A stretch of 64,000 nucleotides of DNA from Bacteroidota bacterium (GTDB lineage: Bacteria > Bacteroidota > Bacteroidia > Chitinophagales > Chitinophagaceae), in NCBI GenBank assembly GCA_023386045.1, contig JAEWKK010000024.1, positions 1-64,000 of the forward strand. The letters are read 5' to 3'. The notes under the pieces are model-generated. The model searched no databases and was not told the origin of the DNA. It saw nothing but the letters and a program-made list of their open reading frames with translations. Shown piece after piece: positions 45,589 to 54,023 of the stretch (the stretch's first letter is position 1; the number at the start of each line of letters is the position of its first letter). The position numbers and the translations under genes are program-made.

Positions 45589-46176
45589 TTACCGGCTAAT
45601 GTCATTCAGGCCTTTGCCACTCAATATGGCGTTTGTATATTTTTCAATTCTTGAGACCCTGGTAGTTGATTGTTTGGGTTGTGAAAAATAAAGTAAATAA
45701 GCCCTTTGCCTGCCAGGCGTGAGTGCCTCAAATGCTTTCTTTAGTGAAGGCTTTTTCTTTAGCTGCTGCTGAAATTCTTCCGGCATGGGAAAAGCTTCAG
45801 TCTTTTTTAATTCAACCTTCAAACCGGCTTTCTCCACTTCAATGGCTTCGTGTATATAAGCTTTGATGGTACGTTGCAGCTTTTCGATTTCTTTGAGTTG
45901 GGTGAAGCGGATCTGTCTTGCCGACTGCACGTTCTCCGTTTGCCTGATTAGAACTCCGGCTTCATCCTGTAGCAAAGCTCCTTTGAAAAAAAGAAGAGCA
46001 CAGTATTCCTTAAAACCATGTATCAAAACAATATTGCTTTTCTGAAAAGTATAGCAGGGCTGTCCCCACTTTAATTCTTCATTGAGGCCACATGATAAAA
46101 TGATCTTTCTGAGATGTTTGAATTCATCCTGCCATTTTCCTTCTTTTTCGAAAAAGAAATCAAGTTTTGGATTCAT
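45589..46176 (-). CDS. YdeI/OmpD-associated family protein
   Basis: 195 aa. N-terminal DUF1801-like fold (about 12-115: WQDEFKHLRKIILSCGLNEE, LKWGQPCYTF) and the C-terminal YdeI tail AFEALTPGRQRAYLLYFSQP with KQSTTRVSRIEKY. Members are linked to bacteriocin or stress protection, but the mechanism is not clear. It is last gene of the ArsR operon, with ATGA overlap to the DoxX gene. Confidence 0.88.
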   Translation of the reverse strand: MNPKLDFFFEKEGKWQDEFKHLRKIILSCGLNEELKWGQPCYTFQKSNIVLIHGFKEYCALLFFKGALLQDEAGVLIRQTENVQSARQIRFTQLKEIEKLQRTIKAYIHEAIEVEKAGLKVELKKTEAFPMPEEFQQQLKKKPSLKKAFEALTPGRQRAYLLYFSQPKQSTTRVSRIEKYTNAILSGKGLNDISR

Positions 46177-46589
46177 GGTTTGATTTGGTTTGGTGATGAG
46201 ATGATTTTTCTGTCTGCAGGCCTGAAATACCAGGAGATCACAGTGAGCGTCAATAATAACAGGGAAGGTAATAATTCCACTGGTTCATGATGGGAGGCTA
46301 TATGTGAGAAAATTGCCCCGGACATGATAAAGAAAAAACCGGCATAGGCCCATTCTTTCAATAAAGGGAAAGCGGGTATTAAAATGGCGATCACTCCCAG
46401 CAATTTCCAGACACCCAGCAGTGTCAGAAAATAGACCGGGTAACCTAATTGCATTATGCCTTCTGTACCTGGTGGTGCCAGCGCACCTTCCTGTTTCAAT
46501 TGCATTAACTGAACGAGGCCGGTAGCGGTCATGCCTAAGGAAAGCCAGATAGTTGCTATCCAGTAAATAATCCTGTTCCTTTTTTTCAT
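46173..46589 (-). CDS. DoxX-family membrane protein
   Basis: 138 aa with four membrane helices (about 8-25, 48-68, 75-92, 100-118), in DoxX-like arrangement: WLSLGMTATGLVQLM and LGVWKLLGVIAILIPAFPLL. Members are membrane subunits linked to quinone or thiol redox. It overlaps the SRPBCC gene by 4 bp upstream and the YdeI gene by 4 bp downstream, so the unit is translationally coupled. Confidence 0.88.
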   Translation of the reverse strand: MKKRNRIIYWIATIWLSLGMTATGLVQLMQLKQEGALAPPGTEGIMQLGYPVYFLTLLGVWKLLGVIAILIPAFPLLKEWAYAGFFFIMSGAIFSHIASHHEPVELLPSLLLLTLTVISWYFRPADRKIISSPNQIKP

Positions 46590-47062
46590 GACTGCTTTTT
46601 TAGTTTGCCAGCTATTTCCTGTAGGCGCTGGTGTGCCATATTGAGTCCTTGTGCAAAGGGCAATTTCAGCATCTGGTCACGCTGTGCTACAGACTTATAA
46701 ACGATCTGCATATTCAGTCGACTGGTTTCATCATTAATCTTTTCAAATTCAAGAAATTCCAGTTGAACGCCAAAAGATGCATTCTCCATTTCAAAGGTTC
46801 GGATGATCTTCTGCTCTGGCAAAAATTCATGGATCACGCCATGGGCGCGAAATACAGGCTTTCCCTGACCATCCCTGGTTTCATACTGCCAGCCACCATG
46901 CTGTTTGTTTTCCAGCTTCAATACTTTTGTTCCCATCCATTGTTCTACCAGCTCTGGATCTGAATATGCCAGGAAAAGCAATTCCAGCGGAAGATCAAAA
47001 TCCCTGGTGATCATGATTTCCTGGCGACCTTCTTCTGCTTTGATCTTGGTTTTCTGTTCCAT
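46586..47062 (-). CDS. SRPBCC/AHSA1-type ligand-binding protein
   Basis: 158 aa, START/Bet v1-like helix-grip fold: EIMITRDFDLPLELLFLAYS, PELVEQWMGTKVL, FRAHGVIHEFLPEQKIIRTF, and the C-terminal helix with AHQRLQEIAGKL. Members bind small hydrophobic ligands or act in stress. It is second gene of the operon, with only 2 bp between the regulator stop and its ATG. Confidence 0.9.
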   Translation of the reverse strand: MEQKTKIKAEEGRQEIMITRDFDLPLELLFLAYSDPELVEQWMGTKVLKLENKQHGGWQYETRDGQGKPVFRAHGVIHEFLPEQKIIRTFEMENASFGVQLEFLEFEKINDETSRLNMQIVYKSVAQRDQMLKLPFAQGLNMAHQRLQEIAGKLKKQS

Positions 47063-47064
47063 GG

Positions 47065-47397
47065 TTATTTATTTTTTTTATTGCGGTCATATTTTTTCAT
47101 GAGACTCTCGAGTTTATTAAATCGGTCATCCCAGATTTTTCGGAAGGGCTCAATGAATTCGGCAACTTCTTTCATTTTGTCGGGGTTAAAGTGATAGTAG
47201 ACCTCGCGGCCTTCAGGAACCTGTGTAAGCAGTTCGCATTCAGTCAGTATCTGAAGATGCTTTGATACGGTTGGTCTTGCGGTATCAAAGTTGGAGGCTA
47301 TGGCGCCTGCAGTCATGGATTGAGCAGCTACCAATAAAAGGATGGCCCTCCTGGTAGGATCTGCTATGGCCTGGAAAACGTCTCGTCTAAGGTTCAT
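47065..47397 (-). CDS. ArsR-family winged-helix repressor
   Basis: 110 aa. Winged HTH: RDVFQAIADPTRRAILLLVA, TAGAIASNFDTARPTVSKHL, and the wing QVPEGREVYYHFNPDKMKEV. The Cys metal pair of SmtB/ArsR is absent from the recognition helix region, so it belongs to the group that pairs with SRPBCC (AHSA1) genes. It is first gene of the four-gene operon and probably autoregulates it. Confidence 0.93.
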   Translation of the reverse strand: MNLRRDVFQAIADPTRRAILLLVAAQSMTAGAIASNFDTARPTVSKHLQILTECELLTQVPEGREVYYHFNPDKMKEVAEFIEPFRKIWDDRFNKLESLMKKYDRNKKNK

Positions 47398-47529
47398 TGC
47401 GTAGCTATTTGACTACAAATATATGCGTAGTTATATGGCTACGCAAATTTATTTTGGTTGGACCGGTAAGGCGGGAAGATTAGCCTGGGAGTTTTTGGAA
47501 AGTGATTGATGTCCTATCGAAATGGTAGA

Positions 47530-47668
47530 TACGAAGATGGCATGGCTACGCCCTTTATATTGCCTATGTTTCTAAGTTTATCTTCCATATTGTATTCGTG
47601 TTGATTGTCTTTGTAATAATTAAGATGAGTTATAGCAGACATAGGTGCAAAGCCCCGACATCTTCGTA
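47530..47668. repeat. 139-bp inverted-repeat element, copy 1 (TACGAAGAT ends)
   Basis: Begins TACGAAGAT and ends ATCTTCGTA (9-bp perfect terminal inverted repeat). Inside are GGCTACGCCC near the left and CAAAGCCCCGAC near the right end, with CTATGT...ACATAG arms between. Copy 2 starts 260 bp further on. Related 103-104-bp elements occur near 53.1 and 53.35 kb. Confidence 0.75.
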
Positions 47669-47789
47669 ACAATGAATACCTAAATGGAATTACAAGCGGC
47701 GTAGCCCTGATATCTTCTAGGGTGCGTTATATAGCTCGTCATTTGTGTCAGGGCTCCGCCCCTCAATGTTCCCCCGGATGAAGATGTAT

Positions 47790-47928
47790 TACGAAGATTT
47801 CGGGGCTACCCCCTTTATATTGTCTATGTTTCTAAGTTTATCTTCCATATTGCATTAGTGTTAATTGTCTTTGTAATAATTAAGATGAGTTATAGCAGAC
47901 ATAGGTGCAGAGCCCCGGCATCTTCGTA
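47790..47928. repeat. 139-bp inverted-repeat element, copy 2
   Basis: Same length and ends as copy 1 (TTACGAAGAT ... ATCTTCGTAA). The internal TTATATTG..CTATGTTTCTAAG and AATTAAGATGAGTTATAGCA parts are nearly identical, with about 12 scattered substitutions. Flanks differ, which supports mobile or recombining units rather than one simple duplication. Confidence 0.75.
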
Positions 47929-48028
47929 ACAACGAATACTAAAATGAAATTATAAGGGACGTAGCCCTTTTCTCTTCGTATAACGAAGACGCTTACTGGA
48001 TTTCTTCAGGTTTTCTTTAAATTGCCCT

Positions 48029-49864
48029 ATGCCATTAACCAGAAGAAATTTTGTTCGTAATGCAGTAGCATTGCCTGCGCTCCTGATGGAATCCACTTCT
48101 TTGCTTTCCTTATTCAAAGATCAACAGCTGCACAATTTTCAAAGAGTGAGGCCTGGTGATCCTCTCTGGCCTTCTTCTGCTCAATGGGAAGAATTAAAAA
48201 CAGCAGTAGGTGGCAGGCTCATTCCCTTGCAATCACCTTTCACAATCTGCTCAACTAATGCTGATAAATGCAAGGAGGTTTTCGACAGCCTGAAAAATCC
48301 ATACGCAGTTGGTGATGATCCTGCACTTACTCAAACCTTAGGTTGGCTGGGTGCCTGGCAAACAGAGGCAAGCGCTTATGCGGTAAGAGCAAATCATACT
48401 GCTGATGTGGTAGCGGCTGTAAACTTTGCTCGCTCCCATAATTTAAGACTGGTCATAAAAGGTGGAGGTCACAGTTACCAGGGTACTTCAAATTGTAAGG
48501 ACTCTTTACTTATCTGGACAAGAGCAATGAATGATATTGTAATTAATGAATCTTTTCTACCACGAAACAGTCTTTTAACCTCTAAGCCAGTACCCGCAGT
48601 TACTGTAGGTGCAGGTGCAGTGTGGATGCAGGTCTATAATAAGGTTACAACAGAATCTGGTTGGTATGTACAGGGCGGTGGTTGTGCAACTGTTGGTGTT
48701 GCCGGATTGATTCAAAGCGGAGGCTTTGGTAGTTTTTCCAAGTATTACGGTCTCGCTTGCGCGGGACTGTTAGAAGCCGAAGTGGTTACAGCTGATGGAC
48801 GTGTGCTAACCGTTAATGAATATCAACATCCCGACCTGTTCTGGGCATTGAAAGGTGGAGGCGGGGGCAGTATGGCTGTAGTGACTCGTGTTACACTAAG
48901 GCTAAGGAAACTTGCTGATCACCTGGGTGGTGTATTTGGTACTATACAGGCTAAAACGGATGAAGATTATTTGCAGCTGATACAATTCATCCTGCCTTTT
49001 TATCGTCAACAATTATTTAATCAGCATTGGGGCGAACAAATGCGATTTCATAGCAACAATACTATCGGGATCACCATGCTATTCCATGGAATAAATGAAG
49101 CGGAGGTTAAAAAAACCTGGAGTAGTCTTCAATCCTTTGTTGATCATCACCCGGATAAATACAGCTGGAAAGAGCCACTTGTCATTCAGGAATTGCCTTC
49201 TCGTCATTTATGGGATCCTGCATTTTTTGACCAGGTAGCCCCACAGTTGATCGGAAAGGATGAGAGGCCTGGTGCTCCTGCCAGCCATTTCTTTTGGAAA
49301 GGTGACCAGGAAGAAGCAGGCCAGTATTTGTATGGATATCAGTCTGCATGGATGCCAGCTGGGTTATTAAAAAATACAAACCGGTTGGCAAAGGCTATTT
49401 TCAAAGCAAGCCGTAGCTGGACAGTTTCCTTTCATTTTAATAAAGGACTTGCAGGTGCTCCTGAAGAAGAGATCAGGGCTGCAAAAAACACTGCTATGAA
49501 TCCCGTAGTTACAGAAGCATTTGCCCTGGCCATCATTGCCGGTGGCAGTCAGCCAGCACTACCGGGTTTGAAAGGACATGAACCGGATATGACAAGTGCA
49601 ACAGACTACGCACGCAGAATCGACAATGCCGCACGTGATTTGTTTCACCTGAGTCCCAAAACCGGTTCCTATGTTTCAGAGAGTAATTTTTTTGAAAAGA
49701 ATTGGCAGCAATCATTCTGGGGCCGCAATTATAAACGACTGTCCGAGGTTAAAAAGAAATATGATCCTGAAGGATTATTCTTTGTACATCATGGTGTGGG
49801 TAGTGAAGAATGGAGTGCCGATGGATTTGTCCGTATTTCGGGAGACAGGGAAGGAGGGAAGTAA
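48029..49864 (+). CDS. secreted FAD-linked oxidase (BBE-type) with bicovalent flavin site
   Basis: 611 aa. A twin-arginine-like N-terminus (LTRRNFVRNAVALPALLM) suggests folded export. FAD-binding type-4 (PCMH) domain at about 100-290, with the two covalent-flavin residues H148 (GGGHSYQG) and C219 (GGGCATVG), typical of berberine-bridge/oligosaccharide-oxidase enzymes. The BBE tail is present near the C-terminus (NFFEKNWQQSFWGRNYKRLS, KKKYDPEGLFFVHHG). The likely reaction is oxidation of an alcohol, sugar or other C-H substrate with O2 to H2O2; the substrate is unknown. It is monocistronic, preceded by a repeat-rich spacer. Confidence 0.88.
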   Translation: MPLTRRNFVRNAVALPALLMESTSLLSLFKDQQLHNFQRVRPGDPLWPSSAQWEELKTAVGGRLIPLQSPFTICSTNADKCKEVFDSLKNPYAVGDDPALTQTLGWLGAWQTEASAYAVRANHTADVVAAVNFARSHNLRLVIKGGGHSYQGTSNCKDSLLIWTRAMNDIVINESFLPRNSLLTSKPVPAVTVGAGAVWMQVYNKVTTESGWYVQGGGCATVGVAGLIQSGGFGSFSKYYGLACAGLLEAEVVTADGRVLTVNEYQHPDLFWALKGGGGGSMAVVTRVTLRLRKLADHLGGVFGTIQAKTDEDYLQLIQFILPFYRQQLFNQHWGEQMRFHSNNTIGITMLFHGINEAEVKKTWSSLQSFVDHHPDKYSWKEPLVIQELPSRHLWDPAFFDQVAPQLIGKDERPGAPASHFFWKGDQEEAGQYLYGYQSAWMPAGLLKNTNRLAKAIFKASRSWTVSFHFNKGLAGAPEEEIRAAKNTAMNPVVTEAFALAIIAGGSQPALPGLKGHEPDMTSATDYARRIDNAARDLFHLSPKTGSYVSESNFFEKNWQQSFWGRNYKRLSEVKKKYDPEGLFFVHHGVGSEEWSADGFVRISGDREGGK

Positions 49865-49918
49865 AAAGTTTAAGCTTGCAAGCTGTAAAATGAAGATTGT
49901 TTTATAACAACGACCATA

Positions 49919-49999
49919 TATATCGCCAGGGATTCGTTGACTTCATGCAACGAATCCCTCGGAAATCAGTTTTATCTTATGTTTCTACTTGGCGATATA
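49919..49999. terminator. nested palindrome between convergent genes
   Basis: Outer arms TATATCGCCA / TGGCGATATA (10 bp, perfect) enclose a perfect 12-bp hairpin AGGGATTCGTTG / CAACGAATCCCT. It sits between the FAD oxidase gene and the convergent GreA/Rnk-like gene. It probably acts as a terminator, although a U-tract is weak; two nested stems are unusual. Confidence 0.55.
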
Positions 50000-50034
50000 A
50001 CTTTTCATTTTCCTTTTTGACTTTCATTCTTTCA

Positions 50035-50424
50035 TCATGCTACTTCAATGATGGTAAAAGTCCGCTTGCCAGCCGGTACTCTCCAGCTAACGGTGCTGCC
50101 CGAACGATAACCAATAAGAGCGGTTCCGATAGGCGACATCACGGAGATCTTTTTTTCCTTGATATTAGCCCTGTTGGGCGGAACTACTATGAGTTGGATG
50201 ATCTTTCCTTCTTCTTCATCTTTTATTGTAACTGTTGAATTAAGTCGCACTACATCCCCGGGTAGATCTTTTACATTTACCAGTTTGGCACTTTTTAATT
50301 CTTTCTCCAGTTCTTCTGCTTCTTTCCTGTTGAAACTGAACTGCGCATGGCTGTCGCGAAGGTTGTGCATGATCAGGTCATAATCTTCTTTTGAAAGTAT
50401 CAGTCTTGTTTTTGTCTTTTGCAT
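50035..50424 (-). CDS. GreA/GreB-family (Rnk-like) transcription factor
   Basis: 129 aa. N-terminal short helical arm (about 1-45, KTRLILSKEDYDLIMHNLRD), then a GreA/GreB C-terminal FKBP-like domain (about 50-128: LPGDVVRLNSTVTIKD, ISVMSPIGTALIGYRSGSTV, WRVPAGKRTFTIIEV). The coiled-coil is too short to reach the RNA polymerase active site as GreA does, so it is closer to Rnk. It likely binds RNA polymerase. Located 5 bp from the FMN glutamate-synthase-like gene, on the same strand. Confidence 0.85.
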   Translation of the reverse strand: MQKTKTRLILSKEDYDLIMHNLRDSHAQFSFNRKEAEELEKELKSAKLVNVKDLPGDVVRLNSTVTIKDEEEGKIIQLIVVPPNRANIKEKKISVMSPIGTALIGYRSGSTVSWRVPAGKRTFTIIEVA

Positions 50425-50429
50425 TTGAA

Positions 50430-51983
50430 TTAGTTTAATCTTGAATAAATTTTTTTTGAAAATGATTGCTGTTGTCCGGGGAAGTAGATCTCCTGGAAAC
50501 TCAGGCTTTCATGACTATTGATGCGTCTTGAGAATTTGGAAGGATGTATATCTTCAATACTCCTGAATCCACAGGCGGCCATGATCTCTTTGGTAGCTTC
50601 AATCGTCTTTGCATGAAAATTGGCTACTCTGTATTTCTTATCAGCCGGATCCAGTGCTTTATACAGAGCCGGATCCTGTGTGGCTACACCAACAGGACAG
50701 CGACCACTATCACAGATCAATGCCTGAATGCAACCCAATGCCATCATCATTCCACGTGCACTATAACAGGCAGAAGCTCCCAGGGACATGACCTTTACCA
50801 GGTCAAATCCTGTGATGATCTTGCCTGCTGCAAATACTTTTGTGTGTGCCGAGAGCTGGTAGCTGTCAAGTGTCTTCTTCACAAATGCAAGAGCATCATA
50901 GAGGGGCATACCCAGGTGGTCCGTGAATTCCAATGGTGCCGCACCGGTACCGCCTTCACCACCATCTATGGTGATGAAATCGGGAATGATACCTGTTGAT
51001 TTCATGGCCCTGCAGATATAAATAAACTCCTGCTTATCTCCAATACAGATCTTGAATCCAACCGGTTTGCCTTCACTCAGCTCACGCAGCAGTTGAAGAA
51101 ACTGCACGAGACCTTTTGCTGATGAAAATTCAGCATGAGTTGTGGGTGAATGCACAACAGTCCAGGGCTGTACTAACCGTACTGCTGCAATCTCCTCTGT
51201 ATTTTTAGCTGCAGGCAGAATACCACCATGCCCGGGTTTAGCGCCCTGTGACAATTTCAATTCGATCATTTTTACTTCTGGCCTGAGGGCGTTCTTTCTG
51301 AATGCAAGTGCATTAAACCTTCCTGATGCATCGCGGCAACCAAAATAGCCTGTACCAATTTGCCAGATCAGGTCAGCTCCTTTCAGGTGATGATCGCTGA
51401 TACCACCTTCACCTGTATTGTGGGCGAAGTTTCCAATGCGTGCTCCTCCATTCAATGATTCAATAGCAGTCTTGCTCAGTGCACCATAACTCATGGCTCC
51501 TATGTTGAAAATACTGGCGTGATAAGGCTGCATGCACTGGTAATTTCCTACCCAAACCCTAAGGTCTTCTTCAATTGGCTTTACAGGAAAAAGGGCATGT
51601 GCCACCCACTCATAACCGGGTGCAGATGGATCTGCCTGCATACCAAAAGCGACCGTCTGTTTCTGATTTTTAGCACGTTGGTATACGATGGATCTTTGCC
51701 TTCTGTTGAAAGGTTTTCCATCAAGGTCTGATTCAAAGAAATATTGCCTCATCTCGGGCCTGATGGATTCAAATAGATAGCGCAGTCTTCCTGCTACGGG
51801 AAAGTTGCGGATAATGGCATGCTTCTTCTGGCGGCTGTCGTAAACTGCAAGAATTAATAAGGGTAATGAAAGAAACAGCCAGCCATAGGATACCAGGTCC
51901 AAAAGACCAAGCAACATGATTATAAGGTTAACCTGGAAGAGCATCAACAGAGTGATGCTCCTGGCGGAAAAATTTATTTTCAT
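50430..51983 (-). CDS. FMN-binding glutamate synthase domain protein, stand-alone
   Basis: 517 aa. Two N-terminal helices (about 10-45) suggest membrane attachment, followed by the GOGAT FMN/ferredoxin-type domain: FNIGAMSYGALSKTAIESLN (about 160-180), GEGGISDHHL, GAKPGHGG, DGGEGGTGAAP, and LGASACYSARGMMMALGCIQ. The 3Fe-4S cysteines are present in C-x5-C-x4-C (GCIQALICDSGRCPVGVATQ). The amidotransferase domain of classical GltB is missing, so it cannot make glutamate from glutamine on its own. Such orphan proteins have unknown substrates. It ends 5 bp before the GreA/Rnk-like gene. Confidence 0.88.
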   Translation of the reverse strand: MKINFSARSITLLMLFQVNLIIMLLGLLDLVSYGWLFLSLPLLILAVYDSRQKKHAIIRNFPVAGRLRYLFESIRPEMRQYFFESDLDGKPFNRRQRSIVYQRAKNQKQTVAFGMQADPSAPGYEWVAHALFPVKPIEEDLRVWVGNYQCMQPYHASIFNIGAMSYGALSKTAIESLNGGARIGNFAHNTGEGGISDHHLKGADLIWQIGTGYFGCRDASGRFNALAFRKNALRPEVKMIELKLSQGAKPGHGGILPAAKNTEEIAAVRLVQPWTVVHSPTTHAEFSSAKGLVQFLQLLRELSEGKPVGFKICIGDKQEFIYICRAMKSTGIIPDFITIDGGEGGTGAAPLEFTDHLGMPLYDALAFVKKTLDSYQLSAHTKVFAAGKIITGFDLVKVMSLGASACYSARGMMMALGCIQALICDSGRCPVGVATQDPALYKALDPADKKYRVANFHAKTIEATKEIMAACGFRSIEDIHPSKFSRRINSHESLSFQEIYFPGQQQSFSKKIYSRLN

Positions 51984-52023
51984 CTGATTTGATTTTTAAA
52001 TAGAACCTCTATCCGAGGTTTAA

Positions 52024-52545
52024 TTATGCTATTTTCTGAGTTGTTGTAAGCATTTTATGGATGATGGTATTCCAGTGTCTTGCTTTGTTGGCCAATGAAG
52101 TGATCTCCATAATTGGATTGATCCTGTGGTGATAAAATACCAGTTCTTCAGTTTGACCATTATGAAAAACGAAGCCAAGGGCGATGCTTTCCAGTGGTCC
52201 TCCACTCAGTAGTGCTTTTTTGTTTGTACCTGATGTGCCGTATTTAGTGGACACAGAGCAGGACTTCAGCTCAGGAAGGCTGATGAGTCGCGACAGTGCA
52301 TTATGATTTCCTCTTTTTTTCAGGATCAGGATCTTGTGCTGTAATGAATCAATGCCTATTACAGCCTGGTTCAAAACCTCCCTGTTTGAAAATTGCAGTC
52401 CATGGCTGCTGCCTAACCTGTTGAACTGGCGTATCATTCTTTGCCATTCTTTTTTCTTTTTCTTTTCAGCAAGGCTGGTATATAAGAGGTAAAGAGCAAT
52501 GGCCGCTCCAGCTAAAACTATGGTGATTAAAAAACCAGTCATCAT
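52024..52545 (-). CDS. 173-aa membrane-anchored hypothetical protein
   Basis: One N-terminal membrane helix (about 5-24, ITIVLAGAAIALYLLYTSLA), then a Lys-rich juxtamembrane segment (EKKKKKEWQRM) and a cytoplasmic, mixed alpha/beta tail with several beta strands (KHKILILKKRG, ESIALGFVFHNGQTEELVFY). It is transcribed in the same direction as the FMN glutamate-synthase gene, 40 bp upstream, so the two could share a transcript. I do not recognise the family. Confidence 0.65.
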   Translation of the reverse strand: MMTGFLITIVLAGAAIALYLLYTSLAEKKKKKEWQRMIRQFNRLGSSHGLQFSNREVLNQAVIGIDSLQHKILILKKRGNHNALSRLISLPELKSCSVSTKYGTSGTNKKALLSGGPLESIALGFVFHNGQTEELVFYHHRINPIMEITSLANKARHWNTIIHKMLTTTQKIA

Positions 52546-53105
52546 GATTCTTTATTTTCCGGCATCGCCGGCAGTGAAACAATGGGAAAAGATGAAGTGC
52601 ATGTATTGATCCTGCAGCAATCAAAACATTATTGCTGCTAATTACTGCTGTTGTACAATAAGGATCAGAAGTTCATGCGGGCCAGATTCAGGCCTGGTTA
52701 GATTGAAAGTCCTTGAAGGAAGAGAAATAATAAAGTTGTGAGCAGAAGGGCAGGAATTCCGGAAAGGAAGAGGTATAGCAATCCCTCAGGTCTAAAGCGA
52801 CATATTGTTTGAGTAAACCTGGGATAATATGGTGCATACCTGCCATTTCAACAAATTTATCAATTTAAGCTGATGATAAAATAGTAAGAGATTAAGAATT
52901 GGTTAAAAGGGTTTACAGAGATGTCAGTACAACGCCCATGGATGGACACTTGGTACTACATCTTAGGTGTTGTTATTAAACGTATGTAAAAAAGAGCATG
53001 GCCCTACATCTTCGTAAAAAGATCTTGAATCAAAGACATGAGGGGGCAGTTTTAGCTCTTATTATGTCAGGGCTACGCCCCTCATTTTTCTCGTTATAGG
53101 TCTTT

Positions 53106-53208
53106 TTACGAAGATTAAAGGGCTACGCCCTTTGGAATTACCTGTATTAGGTCTGTGACTTTGTTACTATATGGATGTAAAAAGGGGCAGAGCCCTGGAT
53201 CTTCGTAA
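53106..53208. repeat. 103-bp inverted-repeat element (TTACGAAGAT ends), copy 3
   Basis: Ends are TTACGAAGAT and ATCTTCGTAA. It contains the perfect palindrome AAAGGGC-TAC-GCCCTTT near the left and GGGGCAGAGCCC near the right end. It belongs to the family of the two 139-bp elements near 47.5-47.9 kb, although its middle is different. An orphan right end (ATCTTCGTAA) occurs at 53008-53017. Confidence 0.75.
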
Positions 53209-53298
53209 AAGATCTTGAATGAAAGGGTATAATGGCCTTGTCTTGAACTTTTATTAGGTCAAGGTTATACCTCTTTGTGTTCTCTTGATAGTCTGTAA

Positions 53299-53556
53299 TT
53301 ACGATGATGTCAGGACTACGCCCCTCATTTTTCTCGTTATAGGTCTTGTTACGAAGATTAAAGGGCTACGCCCTTTGATATCACCTGTACTAGGTCTGTG
53401 TCGTTGTTACTATAGGGATGTAAAAAGGGGCAGAGCCCCTGGATCTTCGTAACAAAAGATATTGAATCAAAACTCATTAGGGGCGTAGCCCTGACATTTT
53501 AACATCAACAAAATATAAATAGAAGGATTCAGGGCTTAACCCTGATATCATCGTAA
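53299..53556. repeat. 258-bp inverted repeat whose right arm overlaps the 3' end of the RAYT gene
   Basis: Left arm TTACGATGATGTCAGG; right arm (reverse complement) TTACGATGATATCAGG, 15 of 16 matching. The right arm covers the last codons of the transposase gene, and its stop codon lies in the palindrome TCAGGG-CTTAA-CCCTGA (53529-53545). This physically ties the repeat family to the transposase. Confidence 0.7.
53349..53452. repeat. 104-bp inverted-repeat element, copy 4
   Basis: Near-identical to copy 3, offset by 243 bp, with the same ends and the same two internal palindromes (the right one complete here: AGGGGC-AG-AGCCCCT-like). It lies inside the larger inverted repeat that reaches the RAYT stop codon. 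Confidence 0.75.
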
Positions 53557-54023
53557 AAATCAAACAAATACTTTTCATCGAAATCGATGTTGAATTTTTT
53601 CAGCAGTAAAAGGTATTCTTCCCGGAACGATTGTTTTTTATGATGTTCCGGCTGGTTCAATATGTATTTCACTACCGCATCAATTTGTGATCTTGAATAA
53701 GAAAATGCACCGTATCCATCCTGCCATGAAAATTTTCCAGGAATATATTTTTTATCGTTCAGCCATTTTGAAGAACCAGATTTTACCTGTTCCATAAGTT
53801 TCGAAGGGGCAATGGTTGGATGCATGCCAGCAAAAATATGCGTGTGGTCAGGATTGCAATAAATGGAGTATGTTTTACAGTTATGATTGGAAACAATGCC
53901 ACACATTATTTTTTCCAATTCTTCCCGAAAGAACTCTTTGACCAGGAACTCTCTGCCCCTGACAGGGAAAACAAATTGAACGTATAGTTGTGTATATGTG
54001 TTTGCCAAAATATTATGCAGCAT
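53529..54023 (-). CDS. IS200/IS605-like Y1 transposase (RAYT type)
   Basis: 164 aa, single-domain HUH tyrosine transposase. Seen: NTYTQLYVQFVFPV at the start, the HUH pair H60/H62 in PDHTHIFAG, GSSKWLNDKKYIPGKFSWQ, and the tyrosine helix VKYILNQPEHHKKQSF with Y120 as the likely nucleophile. All catalytic positions look intact. No TnpB is linked and the gene is not flanked by IS200-type ends, so the REP-associated (RAYT) subclass fits. It is surrounded on its 3' side by palindromic repeats. It is expected to mobilise single-stranded REP-like DNA. Confidence 0.88.
   Translation of the reverse strand: MLHNILANTYTQLYVQFVFPVRGREFLVKEFFREELEKIMCGIVSNHNCKTYSIYCNPDHTHIFAGMHPTIAPSKLMEQVKSGSSKWLNDKKYIPGKFSWQDGYGAFSYSRSQIDAVVKYILNQPEHHKKQSFREEYLLLLKKFNIDFDEKYLFDFYDDIRVKP

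Larger units (their letters stand above)
47398..48028. other. repeat-rich intergenic region between the ArsR operon and the FAD oxidase (about 630 bp)
   Basis: No ORF of protein quality. It contains two 139-bp elements with TACGAAGAT / ATCTTCGTA ends, plus GGCGTAGCCCTGA and GGGCTCCGCCCCTC palindromic pieces around them. The remaining sequence is AT-rich. Confidence 0.6.
52546..53528. other. repeat-rich gene-free region (980 bp) beside the RAYT gene
   Basis: No protein-quality ORF. The first 450 bp are unremarkable AT-rich DNA. From 52990 onward it is a run of palindromes: GGGCTACGCCC, GGGGCAGAGCCCC, AAAGGGCTACGCCCTTT, and TTACGAAGAT / ATCTTCGTAA ends. A conserved block of about 160 bp occurs twice with a 243-bp period (53065 and 53308). 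Confidence 0.65.

Noticed and set aside
47398..48028. Possible CRISPR array from spaced repeated sequences
   Set aside because: Repeats are 100-140 bp with palindromic ends and unequal spacing, not 25-40-bp direct repeats with uniform spacers, and no cas genes are present.
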